NCBI GenBank assembly: GCA_964017145.1
Contig: OZ024843.1
Location: forward strand, 3,366,443 to 3,430,442
Length of the DNA: 64,000 bases
Reading direction: 5' to 3'
DNA from: Agrocybe praecox
Taxonomy: Eukaryota; Basidiomycota; Agaricomycetes; Agaricales; Agrocybaceae
Shown: positions 38,135 through 50,600 of the stretch, piece after piece
How the letters are laid out: every line of letters begins with the position of its first letter
Numbering within the stretch: position 1 is the stretch's first letter
Notes under the pieces: model-generated
What the model was told of the DNA's origin: nothing
Databases searched by the model: none
The model's input: only the letters and a program-made list of their open reading frames with translations
Program-made: the position numbers and the translations under genes

Positions 38135-40326
38135 TCACAACTCTTCTCTATTGTTCTTCTTGTCTCCTTCAACGGGCAGACATAAAGCAGGACTCGTTGC
38201 GGTGAACTGGTATTCACATTTCTCGAGTTCTTGGATCGTTAGGAGTTCGTTCTCTTCTCCGCATGTCAAGAGAAGCTGCAATGAAGACGGGTGCGTTAGT
38301 TTGAAGCTAACGGAGACACATTTAGGCCAAGAAACATACCACAGTATTTCTCTCTGGTCCATTCCAACATCTTGCTCCGTGCTTGTAGACTTGCTTTTGG
38401 TAATAAGCAGGCTCGCCAGGTTTAACGTCAGAAGAAGGGTTCCAAGATTCAAATTTGCTACAAATGATGATTAGTCGTTTGAGTGATTGAGAAGCAATTG
38501 TAGAATGTACCCAAGGCTGAAGGTTTGTCCACCATTGTTAGGCTTTTGCTTAATCTCTTTGAACATGCATACTTCGTAAGTGTAGCTGAAAGTAAAAGAA
38601 TTGGTCAGAAGGAGGAGTATACTATAGACAAATGTCACTTACTCTCCTGTATCCTTTTCCACACAGGTTCCGTCAAGTTTCTTCCATTCGCCTTTGGCTC
38701 CAAATCCATGAATGTTGAAGATTTCTGTGACTTCGTTCGCCTTTTCATCTTTCTCTTTTTTCATGCGTTCCAAATCACTCTCGGCGTCGTGGTATGCTTG
38801 TTGGGCCCGTGACGAGTCGGCTGAGGATAATTCATTAATTAACTGGTATGAAGAAAATGGATCAATCCCACCTCCGTTGTGTCCGCGTACGATACCAATT
38901 TTTGAGAGCCACGATACGGCTTCATCTTTGAAGTCCTCGTATGTAGGGATAAGTGAATCGGGAAGATAGGCGGTCACGTCAAACACTGAGCCTTTATATG
39001 AGGACCAAAGTTAGGAATAGTTTAGCAATGTCGTAAACTCACAAAGGGAACCTCCTTGTGGCGCTTGAATATGTTCTTCGTGTTCCAAAAGGAGAGAGAC
39101 AGGATCGGCATTTATCACGGCGTCGAGCTGATATCGGAGCTGGTCAGCGGTCCACATGCCTTCTTCAAGTACTTCTTCCTCTTCAACAGGCTTTTCAGCA
39201 GCATTATCAGCGGCCTCTCCGTCCTTGCCAACATCGTTGATGTGTGGGAGCTTGGCGAGTTCTTCCCACCCGCGCACAGCTTCCAACACAGCCATGTCTT
39301 GGTAGTTCGGGTTATAACCAGTTCGGAGGGTGTCAAGGATTTCACCAAGGGCCTTTTCGCGTTCAAGGTGTTTATCGTGCTCTTTCTTGAGAGACTTGAG
39401 GGCATTCTGTTGCGAGACCATAGCCAGGTACAAAGCTGCACGATATTTGGTAAGTCGCAAAACGGACATTGAAAGTTTCAACACGAACGAGATTGCTTCT
39501 TGTGTTCAAGAGCCTCTTGGGATAGAGAATCAGCCCGTTCGGCAATATCTAGGACGGTAAAGTTAGTACGACTAGTACACTGGAAAGAGGATTGAAACAG
39601 TTGCACTGACCGTGGAGTCGGTCGACCTCTTTCTCTTTCTCTTTAATCTCCCCTTCCAATCTATCGACCTCAGCTTGAAGGCGCTTCTTCTCCTGATGCG
39701 CAAACGCAATGTAACTCGACCGGATTTTCGCGCCCTGTTCGCAATACGTCATTGAGAAGTACAAGAGCGTGGATCTAGAAACATACAGCTCTCTGAATCT
39801 TCAATTCAGCATTTCTTTTCTTCTGGTATGCTTCACCTATTTCCTTGCATTTGTTTGGACACACGCCGGATCGCTCGTCGGATCCATCACAACAGTCAGT
39901 TTCTATTGCAATAGTCAGAACGCAAGAGTATTAGATGATTCAAAAGGCGCGCACCACAGAGTCCATCGTTCACCCTTGAACTTGGGATGAATGCACCAAT
40001 GTGTCCGACATTCTGGCAATAGAATAGAGTATCCGAGCAAGCCCCTGTGCCTAAATGAACCCCACTTGAGTAATTGCACAACGACCATGCATTCTATACA
40101 TAATGGGCTAACCTGGCTCATCACTCCCATCTGCACAGTCGCACGAATCGTCGTTCACGAAGCTCCATGAGATTTCCTTTGACCCATCCAAGCATTTCCA
40201 AGTACCCGACTTCGAAGGACTGTATTTCGAAACCAGATCAGGAGCAACGCCTAATGTTTTTGAGGTCCCCGCTGTGGCGAGTAGTGGGACGGAGGATGAG
40301 AATACCAGCAAAAGCCAGGGAATCAT
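38135..40326 (-). CDS. Glucosidase II beta subunit (PRKCSH-like), ER quality control
   Basis: Regulatory, non-catalytic subunit that retains and directs glucosidase II in the ER during N-glycan trimming. The preferred start is ATG 40326, which opens a signal peptide (MIPWLLLVFSSSVPLLATAG); an upstream in-frame codon at 40353 would weaken it. Two LDL-receptor-A-like cysteine modules follow, with calcium-binding acidic motifs CDCADGSDEPG and CDCCDGSDERSG. A long coiled coil comes next (KKRLQAEVDRLEGEIKEKEK, KNALKSLKKEHDKHLEREKA), then a Glu-rich segment. The C-terminal MRH mannose-binding domain shows YTYEVCMFKEIKQKPNNGG, CWNGPERNTV and LLLTCGEENELLTIQELEKC. The protein ends in REEL, an allowed variant of the KDEL/HDEL ER-retrieval signal. 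About eight exons. Its start lies 195 bases from the eS25 start on the other strand. Confidence 0.93.
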
Positions 40327-40521
40327 AACAGAATTCTCTGTAACAGAGTCCAATGAAGCACTTTAGCACTGTAACCAATTATATTTCGGTCGACGTGTCC
40401 AGGGCGCGTCGTGAAGTCTAGCCGTCGGCTCTGATTATGTAATTAGTCCAAACAAGGCACGCACAACCTCTTGGTGGGCACCGTTCGTTCGAGAGGCTCA
40501 TCATCGACGGTCACAGCAACT
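40327..40521. promoter_or_regulatory. Compact bidirectional promoter (glucosidase II beta / eS25)
   Basis: Only 195 bases separate the divergent start codons. Both promoters and leaders must fit here. No TATA box stands out. Confidence 0.45.
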
Positions 40522-41052
40522 ATGGTGAGTCTAAATTCGCCCATTTCTCGTCCTGGAAGGTTGTCTGTACGCCGTATGGATCTGAATCTGTGGATATTAT
40601 GAAACTGGGCAGCAAATTGAGCTGGATGCGCATTTTTGGATCTGGATGAAGTTTCTGGGGAACATAGCAACTAACTCTATTTTTCTCTTAGGCCAAAGCA
40701 AAAGCAGCACCCGCTGCCTCCAGCGGTGGCAAAGCCGCCAAGAAGAAGAAGTGGTCGAAGGGAAAGGTCAAGGATAAGGCCCAACACGCTGTCTCTCTCG
40801 ACAAGGCCACCTTCGATCGTATCTTCAAGGAAGTCCCAGCCTTCAAGTTCATCAGCCAGAGCATCCTCATCGAACGTCTCAAGATCAATGGCAGCTTGGC
40901 CCGCGTTGCTATTGCTCACCTCGAGAGGGAGAAGTTAATCAAGCGTATTGTGCACCACTCTTCGCAGCTCATCTACAGTGCGTTACATTTTCTTCAATTT
41001 TTTCCTGCCTTCTCACACGATTTCCCTAGCCCGTGCAACTGCCACAGATTAA
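40522..41052 (+). CDS. RPS25: Small-subunit ribosomal protein eS25
   Basis: Three exons join to 103 residues. Exon 1 codes only the initiator ATG (40522-40524) before GTGAGT. Exon 2 (40692-40977) encodes AKAKAAPAASSGGKAAKKKK, KWSKGKVKDKAQHAVSLDK and the winged-helix body ATFDRIFKEVPAFKFISQSI and INGSLARVAIAHLEREKLI. Exon 3 (41030-41052) adds TRATATD and the stop. The separate ATG exon is a common layout of fungal ribosomal protein genes. Length, basic N-terminus and C-terminal YTRAT match eS25. Confidence 0.96.
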
Positions 41053-41572
41053 ACATCCATTTTTCTATTACTCTCTGTATGCATGCTAGGCTCTATGTAA
41101 TTCATGCGCTGTCTCCCTCGAATACACTCAAAAAAATGGCCAAAAACACTCTAACTTGGTGCGAACTTTAAGTTGTCAATTAAGAATATGAGGTACAACA
41201 TTTTAGGTGATGCTACTCTGAGAACTTGAAAAGTAGATGACCACAGCAAGCTAAAGAATATCTCCGACTCCCCCAACTCATCGCAGCTTAAAACTAACCT
41301 TCATCGACATAATGGCAAATCAGTATGGCGGACCTCACTTCCAGTAGTCGAAATTGCACACTTGGACGTTGAAGGCAATACTTTTCCTATGTCGTTGTGA
41401 TGGTCATGCGCCCTCCTTAATCACGATATGCGCCGTGCGGAGCGGTAATGATGTCGGACCGTATCCCGCTTCAAACTATTCCCTTGGACACTCCTATACA
41501 AATCGACCTATCAACGCTGGGGATTTGCTTCTTTATCATTAACCATCACCACGTCGCTGTTGTTTCACACCA
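41053..41572. other. Intergenic stretch, 520 bp
   Basis: Downstream region of eS25 and promoter of the FGGY kinase. No gene seen. Confidence 0.45.
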
Positions 41573-43815
41573 ATGGAACTTGACACCACAAACCAAACCT
41601 ACTACATTGGAGTCGATGTCGGTACAGGTTCTGTGAGGGCCTGCCTCGTCAATCCAGCTGGGCATGTATATGCGATCTGCACCGAAGAAACGAAGACCTG
41701 GCGCGACCCAAATGACAGTCATATATTCGAACAATCCACCTCAAATATTTGGTCATGTGTTGGAAAGGCGATCAAGGGGTGCCTGCAGCAATCCAACGTA
41801 GATCCTGCTCAAATCAAGGGTATAGGTTTCGACGCGACGTGCTCGTTAGCAGTGACTGATTTCAATGGCGAGCCCTTGTCTGTGACGAAAGGAGGGCAGC
41901 TTGGGAAACCCGGAGAAAGGAACATCATTCTATGGGCAGATCATCGAGCTGAAAAAGAAGCAGACTTAATCAACAAAAGTGGATCTATAGTGTTGGATTA
42001 CGTTGGTGGGACCATGAGCGTATGTCTATTGTATTTCTTACTCCTGTTGAAGGAAGAATTTACTCTAGAAATTACAGCTAGAAATGGAAGTACCCAAAAT
42101 TCTCTGGCTCAAGAACAATATGGATCCATCGTTATTCAGCAAATGCCAATTTTTTGACCTTCCTGATTTTCTTACGTATCAAGCAACAAAAGACAGTGCT
42201 CGATCATGCTGTTCGATAACCTGCAAGTGCTCTTACGTACCCGGGACTGGATGGCAAAAAAACTTCTTCAGGCAAATCGGTTTAGGAGAATTGGTTGAGC
42301 GCAATTACGCTCAGATTGGCGTGCCAGAAGGAGAAGAAGTCTTAATTGCTGGGATGCCTGTGGGTGAAGGCCTTTCGAAGAAAGCCGCTGATGAACTTGG
42401 CCTACTTCCTGGTACTCCAGTTGGGAGTGCACTTATCGATGCGTAAGTCATCCTATAACATTTACTCTTGCGACCCTAAATCAAATGGACTTGTAGGTAT
42501 GCTGGCTGGTTAGGGACTGTCGGTGCACGATATACAGTAAACAGAGTTCCCTCTAAGGAGCTGCCTTCCATAGAGGAGTCAGGCCACCGGCTCGCTGTTG
42601 TAGCCGGTACTAGCACTTGCCATATTGTGCAGAGTCCGGAAGGCGTGTTTGTCAACGGCGTCTGGGGTCCTTATAAAGTGCTCAGCCCAGCTTGATCAGA
42701 TACGTCTAAAGTTTACTTACTCCTATTCTAGGATCCCATTCTTAATGGTTGGTGGATGAATGAAGGTGGACAATCCTCCACCGGACAGGTCGGTTCATAC
42801 AAAAAAAAAAGAGTATTGGCCGCTGTTACTTACAGTTCCACTTAGCTCATCGACTATATGCTCACGAACCATCCTGCATATTCCGAAGCACAAAAGGTAG
42901 CCAAAGAACAAGGCAAAAACGTCCACGTCTGTGAGTATACTTCCAAGCATTCATTCGGGACTTGTTTCACGTGTATTCCACTTCTAGTTGTTCAAGAGCT
43001 TCTGGAAACACTACGAAAAGAAGGTGACCACGAAACACTCACTGAACTAACGAAAGACTTGCATATATACCCCGATTTCCATGGTTGGATTTTCACCGCA
43101 TTTTAAATTTTAAATCACCCACCTAGTCAATGCTTTTTCTCAATAGGTAACAGATCTCCCATTGCTGACCCACGCATGCGTGGATCTATCGTCGGTCTGA
43201 AACTTGTCAGCACATTTCCATTTCTTATACTAGTATCTTTCGCTTATAACCTTTCTTCAGGATGCATCGCTGGTTTCCCTTGCTCTCACATACCATGCGA
43301 CTCTCCTTTCAATTGCATTACAGACGCGACATATCTTGAACTCGCTTAATGAAGCCGGGCACCACGTTACTTCCATATTCATGAGTGGCGGGCAAGCGCG
43401 CAACATTGCCCTTATGCAGCTCTTTGCTGACGTCTGTGAAGTCCCTGTCGTCCTCCCGAACGATTGCGACCAGGCAGTATGTCTCGGAAGTGCGATGCTT
43501 GGTCGGTTAGCCCACGACTTTGCAGAAGAGAAGAAAAGCAAGGACAAGTTGACAACGTCTGGTATGAAAGAGCGTCAGGCAGAAAGGCTGTGGAATACTA
43601 TGGTTGGTGCCTTCCTTTGTCTTGTATATTTCCCCGCTAATAAATTGCAATTCGCGGGCGCTGTGTAGGTTGACATGACTCCTCCTGGGGTTTTGATTTC
43701 TCCAAACTGCACCCCCAAAGAAAAGAAACTCCTTGATGCGAAGTATAAAATCTTCTTGGAAACTATAGAAATCCAGAAACGGTGGAGAAAGGTCATGGAG
43801 GAAGCTTCCGCTTGA
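41573..43815 (+). CDS. FGGY-family carbohydrate kinase (ribulokinase-like)
   Basis: Phosphorylates a sugar or sugar alcohol with ATP. It starts MELDTTNQTYYIGVDVGTGS, the phosphate-1 motif of the actin-like ATPase fold. Further landmarks are GIGFDATCSLAVTD, GERNIILWADHRAEKEADLI, VPKILWLKNNMDPSLF, GTPVGSALIDAYAGWLGTVG, LAVVAGTSTCHIVQS, LNGWWMNEGGQSSTGQLIDY and the adenosine motif IFMSGGQARNIALMQLF. Together these resemble the FGGY/YDR109C group, whose known members act on D-ribulose or similar ketoses. About nine exons; the long run of 12 A bases at 42801 falls in an intron. The C-terminal KRWRKVMEEASA ends at 43815. Exact substrate is not predictable from the sequence. Confidence 0.88.
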
Positions 43816-45034
43816 TTCTATCATTTGGAATAGTAGCTCGTAGTCACCGGATTCTAATTGTGGAGTAAGCTATCTTTTGAGTATAAGGTCAATTTCTACT
43901 GGTGTCATGTACAACTCAAATAACAAACCCTCCACAAGTACCGTGGGAATGCGTAACAAGCTAAATATGGAAGTTATATTTCCTGTTTCCGTGTGCGCCA
44001 ACTTTCACTGACTTCTAATATTTCGGCCGGTTTCTCGCGAGAAATAAATGAAATAGAAACAAACTCCGTAAATCATTACTTCATTAACTTGCATGGGTAG
44101 TGCTTTTTTAAACAATGATAGAGAACGGAAAGGGCGGTTGCACGCCGTATGCCATTTTCCTGTCCCTCAAACATAAATGAATTGTCAAATTACCACCTGG
44201 GTTCATTGAAGGTGTCTCAGAGCAGAAAAGAAAAGACTTTTTGTTGTGTGGCTGACCGTCAAGCTGAGAAACACATGACAAATCGCGTGTCCGTGTCAAC
44301 ATTTATTGGGCTGCCTGGGCCAAACATCCAAATCCCGGCGAAAGGATTTAAAAAAGATCTTCTTCGAGCAGTCTTCCAGCTCAGAACAAGAAGACAATGA
44401 TGGGCAATATTATGTCACCGACATTATCTTGGATATGGATATGGGGATGTCCATCCCGTTGGACCTGATGCCAGGCACCTTTCCCTCCTCTCTCTTCTCC
44501 GTACCCCCCAAGGGGGGTTTGCCTTGGACCGCTTTCTCTCATAATATCGTCTCAGAGAGTAGCCCCCCTTTATAGTTCCCTTCCTTCGAAACTCGGGCGA
44601 GTTATGCGTGCTATATATTCTCTTTCCACGTATGTTGTAGCACGGACTCAGAGTAAGTTTTATTGTATTATTCTTCAAGTTTAACTCAACATCTCTATTC
44701 CAGTAGCAGCACTCAGACAACTGGGATAATAACTTTGCACAATTTTCATTTCAAATATAGACGGGAAGTCTCCTCGACTGCTTTAACCATACTACTCTGT
44801 CACCAGCACGTATCAGATAGCTTGTGAAAGATCAAACAATATAGAAAACAATATACAACGTACGCTCATCTTAACAGGCCTTTGAGCAATCTCACTCTAA
44901 GTCCACAGGTCTCTGCAAATATAGAGATAACAAATCAGAAAAAGAGACACCTTTAACGCACTTTATCACAATTTAGTTAAGCGCCATCGTTCACCGTCGC
45001 GCGTCGAGGAGGGGCACTGCCACCTTCTATACAT
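43816..45034. other. Intergenic stretch, 1.2 kb
   Basis: No supported gene. A C6/G6 hairpin-forming sequence (44503-44518, two-base loop) is present. Confidence 0.45.
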
Positions 45035-45119
45035 GGCCGTGTGGCGAAATGGCATCGCGTCTGACTACGATATGTGTCTCGCGATCAGGAGATTGCAGGT
45101 TCGACCCCTGTCTCGGTCA
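45035..45119 (+). tRNA. tRNA-Arg (anticodon ACG), 13-nt intron
   Basis: Third copy of the same tRNA found at 18.5 and 18.9 kb, now on the plus strand. Mature sequence is 72 nt, G1 at 45035 and discriminator A at 45119. The 13-nt intron (TATGTGTCTCGCG) lies after position 37. A run of five T at 45124-45128 is the terminator. Its 3' flank ATAGCTTTTTG is shared with the 18511-18596 copy, which supports common descent. Confidence 0.93.
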
Positions 45120-45427
45120 TAGCTTTTTGGAAACTACAGTTTTGCTTGTGTCTTTCCTTAAATTCTAATATGTGCGGGATTGAGTCGACTCTCGCTCTTC
45201 AGATGCAGCCCTGAGCCCATGCATGCCAGCACTTTACGACGCTGCAAGTTATTCTTCCAAAGCATGAGATTAACACGACTAGACTTCGAACATAAAACGA
45301 AAACTCAAGACGCCCAGCAGCCCGAAGAACTGGTCTGTCCACGGAATTTTTCGAGCGGCTTTAGCCGAGTCTGAGCGCAGGTAAGAGTTAACTTACAACT
45401 TTTTCGTTAGTTGACTTTCTCCTACGG

Positions 45428-45545
45428 TATAATGCAAGTCAGGATCCAAGCAAGGTCTTGGTTGATTCCCAAAGAGAACTTGCTCTATTCTCCTTCAATT
45501 TTTTGGTTGCAAATCAACCACATACCATGATTTCTGATTGCCAGT
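45428..45545 (+). pseudogene. Decayed copy of the 5' end of the JmjC gene
   Basis: Aligns to 1567-1700. Landmarks in the same order are ATAATGCAAGT(A)CAGGATCCAAG at the start codon, TTGA(T/A)TCCC(A/C)AAGAG, and TTTTGGT(T/C)GCAA(A/G)TCAA then CACATACC(A/G)T. The copy carries deletions (about 25-30 bases in total) and stops, so it is not functional. Similarity fades after about 45560. A short match upstream (GTTGACT) suggests the duplicate included some leader sequence. Confidence 0.75.
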
Positions 45546-45889
45546 TAAGTTGGTAGTTCTGTATGATTCCATTCCAAATCATAGAGCTACAACCTCAAGC
45601 CTACGAAATATTGTCGTCGGAAGCCATCACATACAGATCAATGATCTCCAGCGCCAGCAGTATACCTTACTCAATCTACATAAAAAACAACTCCCAAGCC
45701 TGACCGGAAACGTTGACGACCTCAAACCCAAGGTGAAGCATAGAAAAGGGACCAGCATATTAAATCCAAGCGTCTGCATATAAAAACACATATTTTGGTG
45801 GGTGAGACAGCGTAGGTGGGACATAACATGCAAGTAGGTAAAGGTGATGCAGAAAAAAAGGAAGACACGATGATAGGAGTGTAAGGCGT

Positions 45890-46842
45890 CTAGACTTCCT
45901 TGACTTTGACTGTACCACGTAGCAGACCAGTCTATAGAACATAGGGTCAATGACTGCAACCAACTTGAATACACAATTCAGAATACAACGTACCCGGCGA
46001 GCGGCAATAAGACCGACTTTCTGTCCAGGAACAGCGGAGCGGGCGATGGTGGAGGCCTTTCCGATATGCTGGTGGTTACCACCACCGTGAGGATGGTCGA
46101 CGGGATTCATAGCAACACCACGAGTACGGGGCCAGTTGTAACGTTTGGCCTTGTATTTGTGGAAGGCACGACCAGCCTTCAACAAGGGCTTGTCGATTCT
46201 GCCTCCTCCAGCAACGATACCGACGGTAGCTCTGGCCTCACCAGAGACGGTCTTCTTGGCACCAGATGGGAGACGGATGCGGGTCTTGTTGTCATCGGGA
46301 GAGTGGCCGATAATGGTAGCGTAGTTTCCGGAAGTACGGGCAAGAGCACCACGGTCACCAGTCTTCTCCTCAACGTTGCAGATGATGGTACCCTCAGGGC
46401 ACTGGCCAACGGGGAGGACGTTGCCGACGGCCAAAGCGGCCTTTTTACCGCAGTAGACGAAGGCGCCGGTGTGGAGGCCTTCAGTGGCAATGAAAGTCTC
46501 TTTGCGGAGCTTGTAGCGGTATGGGTCACGGAAAACGACGCGGGCAAGGGGAGCACCACTATTAATAAATATAATGAGATTTCGTGCAAGTTGGTTGATT
46601 GACTGGCTTCAAGCAAACGCACCGACCAGCGTCGTGAATGATCTCCTTCACAATTCCGCGGATGTACCCGTTACGCTCAGCGAAGTCGAGGTTACGCAGA
46701 CGGGCGGGTGCTTTGTTGTGGTGGGTGTGCGATTTGAACTGTAGACCAATGGATGATTAAGTCCCTATATTTCCTGCAATAATATAACCGCGAGACGTAC
46801 GATGGCGTGCGAGCGCCTTTGTGCCCTGATGACCCGACCCAT
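45890..46842 (-). CDS. RPL8: Large-subunit ribosomal protein uL2 (L8)
   Basis: Structural protein of the 60S peptidyl-transferase region. Four coding exons: [14 protein letters not shown] from ATG 46842; then [20 protein letters not shown] to HDAG; then the main exon [17 protein letters not shown] to LIAARR; last exon [13 protein letters not shown] to the stop at 45890-45892. The invariant histidine-rich stretch [20 protein letters not shown] and [20 protein letters not shown] are intact. A long antisense frame across the main exon is a shadow. The gene is divergent from the SS18-like gene. Confidence 0.97.
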
Positions 46843-47640
46843 TGCGTATTCTAAGATTGAGGTAATTAGTGATCCTGTTCGACTGAGGTCGAGGAGCAAG
46901 AAAATCCAGCATGGCCAATCCCGTCCCAAAACATCCATCCAAACCCATCCAACTCAATCCAGCCCAAATTGCTCGATTCAAGCGCCGTTTTCTCGCAGAA
47001 CGCAGTAACCACATAGATGGGAGGCCAAAGAAAGGATTCCAGACGGAGGAGGGGCATACTTACATCCTTGAGTGTCTTGAAGGAACGTTTTGGTGCTGTG
47101 GGCGGGGATACACTGGGAGGAGAGTTGAGTGATGGCAAACACCGACAAATGATTACGTAATAAAGTACGCTGGAAACCTAGAGCATGAGACGGGCCTACC
47201 TTTAACATACGGTCACCCGATGAGCGCTTGGCAGAGCGCGACAGGCGGTTGCAGACTGTTGCGAGGAAATATATAAAAATGTTTGGTTGCAATAGCTGTT
47301 ACGGATAAAATGCTGAGGGAAAAAGAAATGTGAGACTTGGGATTACGCGTGTCTGATGATGCCTAGATCTCGGTTAATGAATTTCGTCGTGCTGAGCACA
47401 TTATATGACCCCTTTGCTATTGAAGTATTGTATTTGGTGCCTAACGAGAGCTAAATAGACGCCTATTCATTCAATGCAAGCGCACGGTGATAAGCCGCAA
47501 TACGGGGCAGACCAGTGTGATTTAAACTCCGCTAGCAGAGGGTGTGACGGACGCCGTGTTGGTTGCAGTGCAACGCCAGCTTTTTGCTCTCATATTCCGA
47601 AACAAAAAAAAGGCGACTGTTGTCAGTCAACTTTGGGCCA
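46843..47640. promoter_or_regulatory. Divergent promoter region of uL2 and the SS18-like gene
   Basis: About 800 bases between the two start codons. Short frames here lack similarity. It should contain leader introns and promoters of both genes. Confidence 0.4.
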
Positions 47641-50600
47641 ATGATTCGTCTTTCCCCAAAGTCTGCCACTGACCATCATCCGATCGCTTGGGACGCAAAG
47701 GACGATGACAAACTCTCCAAACCAGCCCACAACGATATCCTTCTCCATTCTTCACCCACAGACCCTTCCTCTTCTCTTTCCCCTGTCCCAGACATCAATC
47801 CCTTAGCGGAGGAGAAGGAGGCTCCTTTCGAGATCCCACAGCGCGAGGAGGAGGAAGAGGAGGATGAAGACGAGCAGACCGCGCCCCCTTTAGCTACCGC
47901 TGCCGTGGGTGCTGCAGCGCCTGCTCCTACGCTTCCACCACAAATTCCTGCGAATACGGCCAATCGAACTACCGCGCCTGCCGCGTCTTCCCTGGGGGAG
48001 TCTTCACGCGTCGTATTGCCGCCCGAGGGGTCGCAGGCATCTACCCCTCTCAGTGAACCACCTGGCGACGACGAGGATGAGGACGAGCAGGAAGGGCAGG
48101 AGCAGGAAGAGGAAGAGGGATCGTCGGGAGCCGACCAATCTCGGGACCAACAACTTGATACAACAACCACGGCAGATGGCAGTGTCAACCCCAAAACCGC
48201 CTCCTCCACCGATGCCACCACCGAAGGATCAAGAGACGAACATTCAACTACAGCCTTCAAAAGTCCACCTCATCCACATCAACCGCCGCCGCAACCCCAG
48301 CCCTCACATACCCATAGCTCAGATACCATGAAGATACCCACGTCGTCCGTCTCTCTGCCGAATGCGATGAATTCTGACACGAATCAACAACATCTCCCAA
48401 CGACTTCACCTGCGCTTCCTACCTTCAACTCAAATACACATTCTTCCTCAAATGACACCTTAGCCATGTCCATGACATCAACGATGCCTACTACGGTCGC
48501 CCAAAGCCCTGCTTCCTCCAATCTCAACCCTAACCGTAATGCCTTCGTTCCTCCAAACACCCCGACACACCAAAGCACACCAGTCTCACACCAGGACCCG
48601 AAAGTTGCAGCAGTACTAGAACTAAACGTCGAATTATTCAAGTACGTTTATATAGACGGGTTTTCTTCCATCTTGCAATCATACTTACCCACCTGCGACT
48701 TGTGTTTCCAGGATGTGTATGTTCATGGTAGACAAGGGTATCAATAACCACGATTCTCGGTATATGGAGTAAGTATTGTCGTTGATAATGCCTTTTCTCA
48801 GCATCATGGCCATAGTCGAATATCTTCCGGTTCTCACAGTATCCTTAATCAATGCTGACTGTCATTCTAGATTTGTACGCCGTATCGAATCGAACCTAGC
48901 GTGGTTAGCATCCATCGGCGACTCACCTCCTGGCGTAAGTTTCTTCAAACTCAGCTCATCTCAATGTATATTTCCGTTCTAAATTGCTTCGAATTCACAC
49001 AGACCGTTCCTCTCCGAACACCCATGATGGACCCACCTAATATCCAAATGGGCGACCCTGCGACCAATGAACGAATACGTCTCCTCTACAAGGACCTGCC
49101 CAGCATATTTGCGAAGGAGAACGGAAGGAGGCAGATGATGCAGCAGATGCAAGAAATGGGCGGTAATAACGCGGGTAATGTTGCAGGAGGCCCTGGTGCT
49201 GGAGGAATAACGGGTGTTGGCATGGGCATAGGTGCAGGAGCGGGTGACCTAAGAGGTGTTGGTGGGAATGTGGCGGGCATGATGAACGGGCCTCATCAAC
49301 AGCAGCAACACCAACACCAACAAAACTCATTGAAGCGCGAACGGCCCTTAGACGACACAACGGGTCCTCTACCAAATATGGATGCGTCTTCCATGTCTTC
49401 TGGTGGTAACAACAATGGTCAACCTCTCTACAAACGACGAGATACAGGAGAGAATAAGGTGCTTAGTGCCTCTTCCGCCTACGACGTGACCATACCCTCA
49501 ACGACGAACGCGCCCATGATGCCCCCTCCGTCATCAATACCAACCCCAATGTCGACATCCATCTCTTCCTCGTCTGCAGCTTCCAACAATGGGCCTCAAC
49601 AGCAAAACGGTATGCCATCTGGACCGCCTCTGACGATGAACGGGCCTATGCAATTCTCCATGCCCATCTCTGGGTCTTCGGGTCCCACACCGACTATCAA
49701 CGGGGTTTCGCAGCAGCAGCAGGTTCCACCACGACCTCCATCTCAGCAACAGCAAGCTGCTCAGTTACAGATGCAATATCAGCAGCAACAACAGGCCCAG
49801 CAGCAGCAGCAGCAGCAGCAACAACAACCACCCCCTCGTCCACCATCGTCTGCCCGATCATCACCTCAGCATTTCCAGCAGCAGCAGCAGCAGCATAACT
49901 CTTTGGCACAGCAACAATCCCAGCAGAAACAGCAATCGCCTCCTTCCTCATCTTCACAAGGTCAGCAATCCCCCGATCTGTCACAAGGTCAGGGCCAGCA
50001 AAGCCTAAGTCGACCGCAATCCCAAAACCAACACAATCGTCCTCAACAATCGCAACCCCCACCGCGACCACAATCTTCCTTATCTCAACCATCCCGCGCC
50101 TCTTCCCAGCAACCTCAATCTCAAAACCAAACCCAGCGATCTCAGACTCCTTCACAGTCGCAGCTATCCCCATCTCAATCTGACACGTCTCTATTCCAAC
50201 AACAACAACCCTCATCACTGTCTCAAAACCAGCATTCAGGCCAGGGTCAAGGTCAAAGTATGGCTCAAGGCTTGCAGCAAGGACAAGGACAAGGACAACA
50301 GCTCAATTTGCCCAACATTGGCATTAATCCCTCTGAGGCGCAGATGGCAGCCCAGGCGAGAGAACGTCTCCGACAGCAACAGATCAGGCAGGCACATCAG
50401 CAGCAGCAACAGCAGATGGCGGCCATGCAAGGTCAAGGCATGGGCGGCATGGGTATGAACATGAACAATATAGGAGGACCCATGGGCATCAGCGCCGGTG
50501 GAGGTGGACAAGGCGGAGCTATGGGGATGGGAGGAATCAACATGGCTGCAATGAACAACATGGGCAACCTAGGCAGCATGGACATGCCTGGCATGAGCAC

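Noticed and set aside
44503..44518. C6/G6 hairpin resembling a terminator
   Set aside because: Intrinsic hairpin terminators are not used by eukaryotic Pol II; no nearby gene needs it.
46066..46602. 178-codon plus-strand open frame
   Set aside because: Antisense to the conserved exon of ribosomal protein uL2; no similarity of its own.
47347..47398. Box C/D-like TGATGATG ... CTGA
   Set aside because: Only about 50 bases long, with a poor first C-box base and a weak stem.
49700..50430. Dense CAG/CAA repeats as a possible satellite array
   Set aside because: They are in frame and encode polyglutamine of the SS18-like protein, so they are coding microsatellites.
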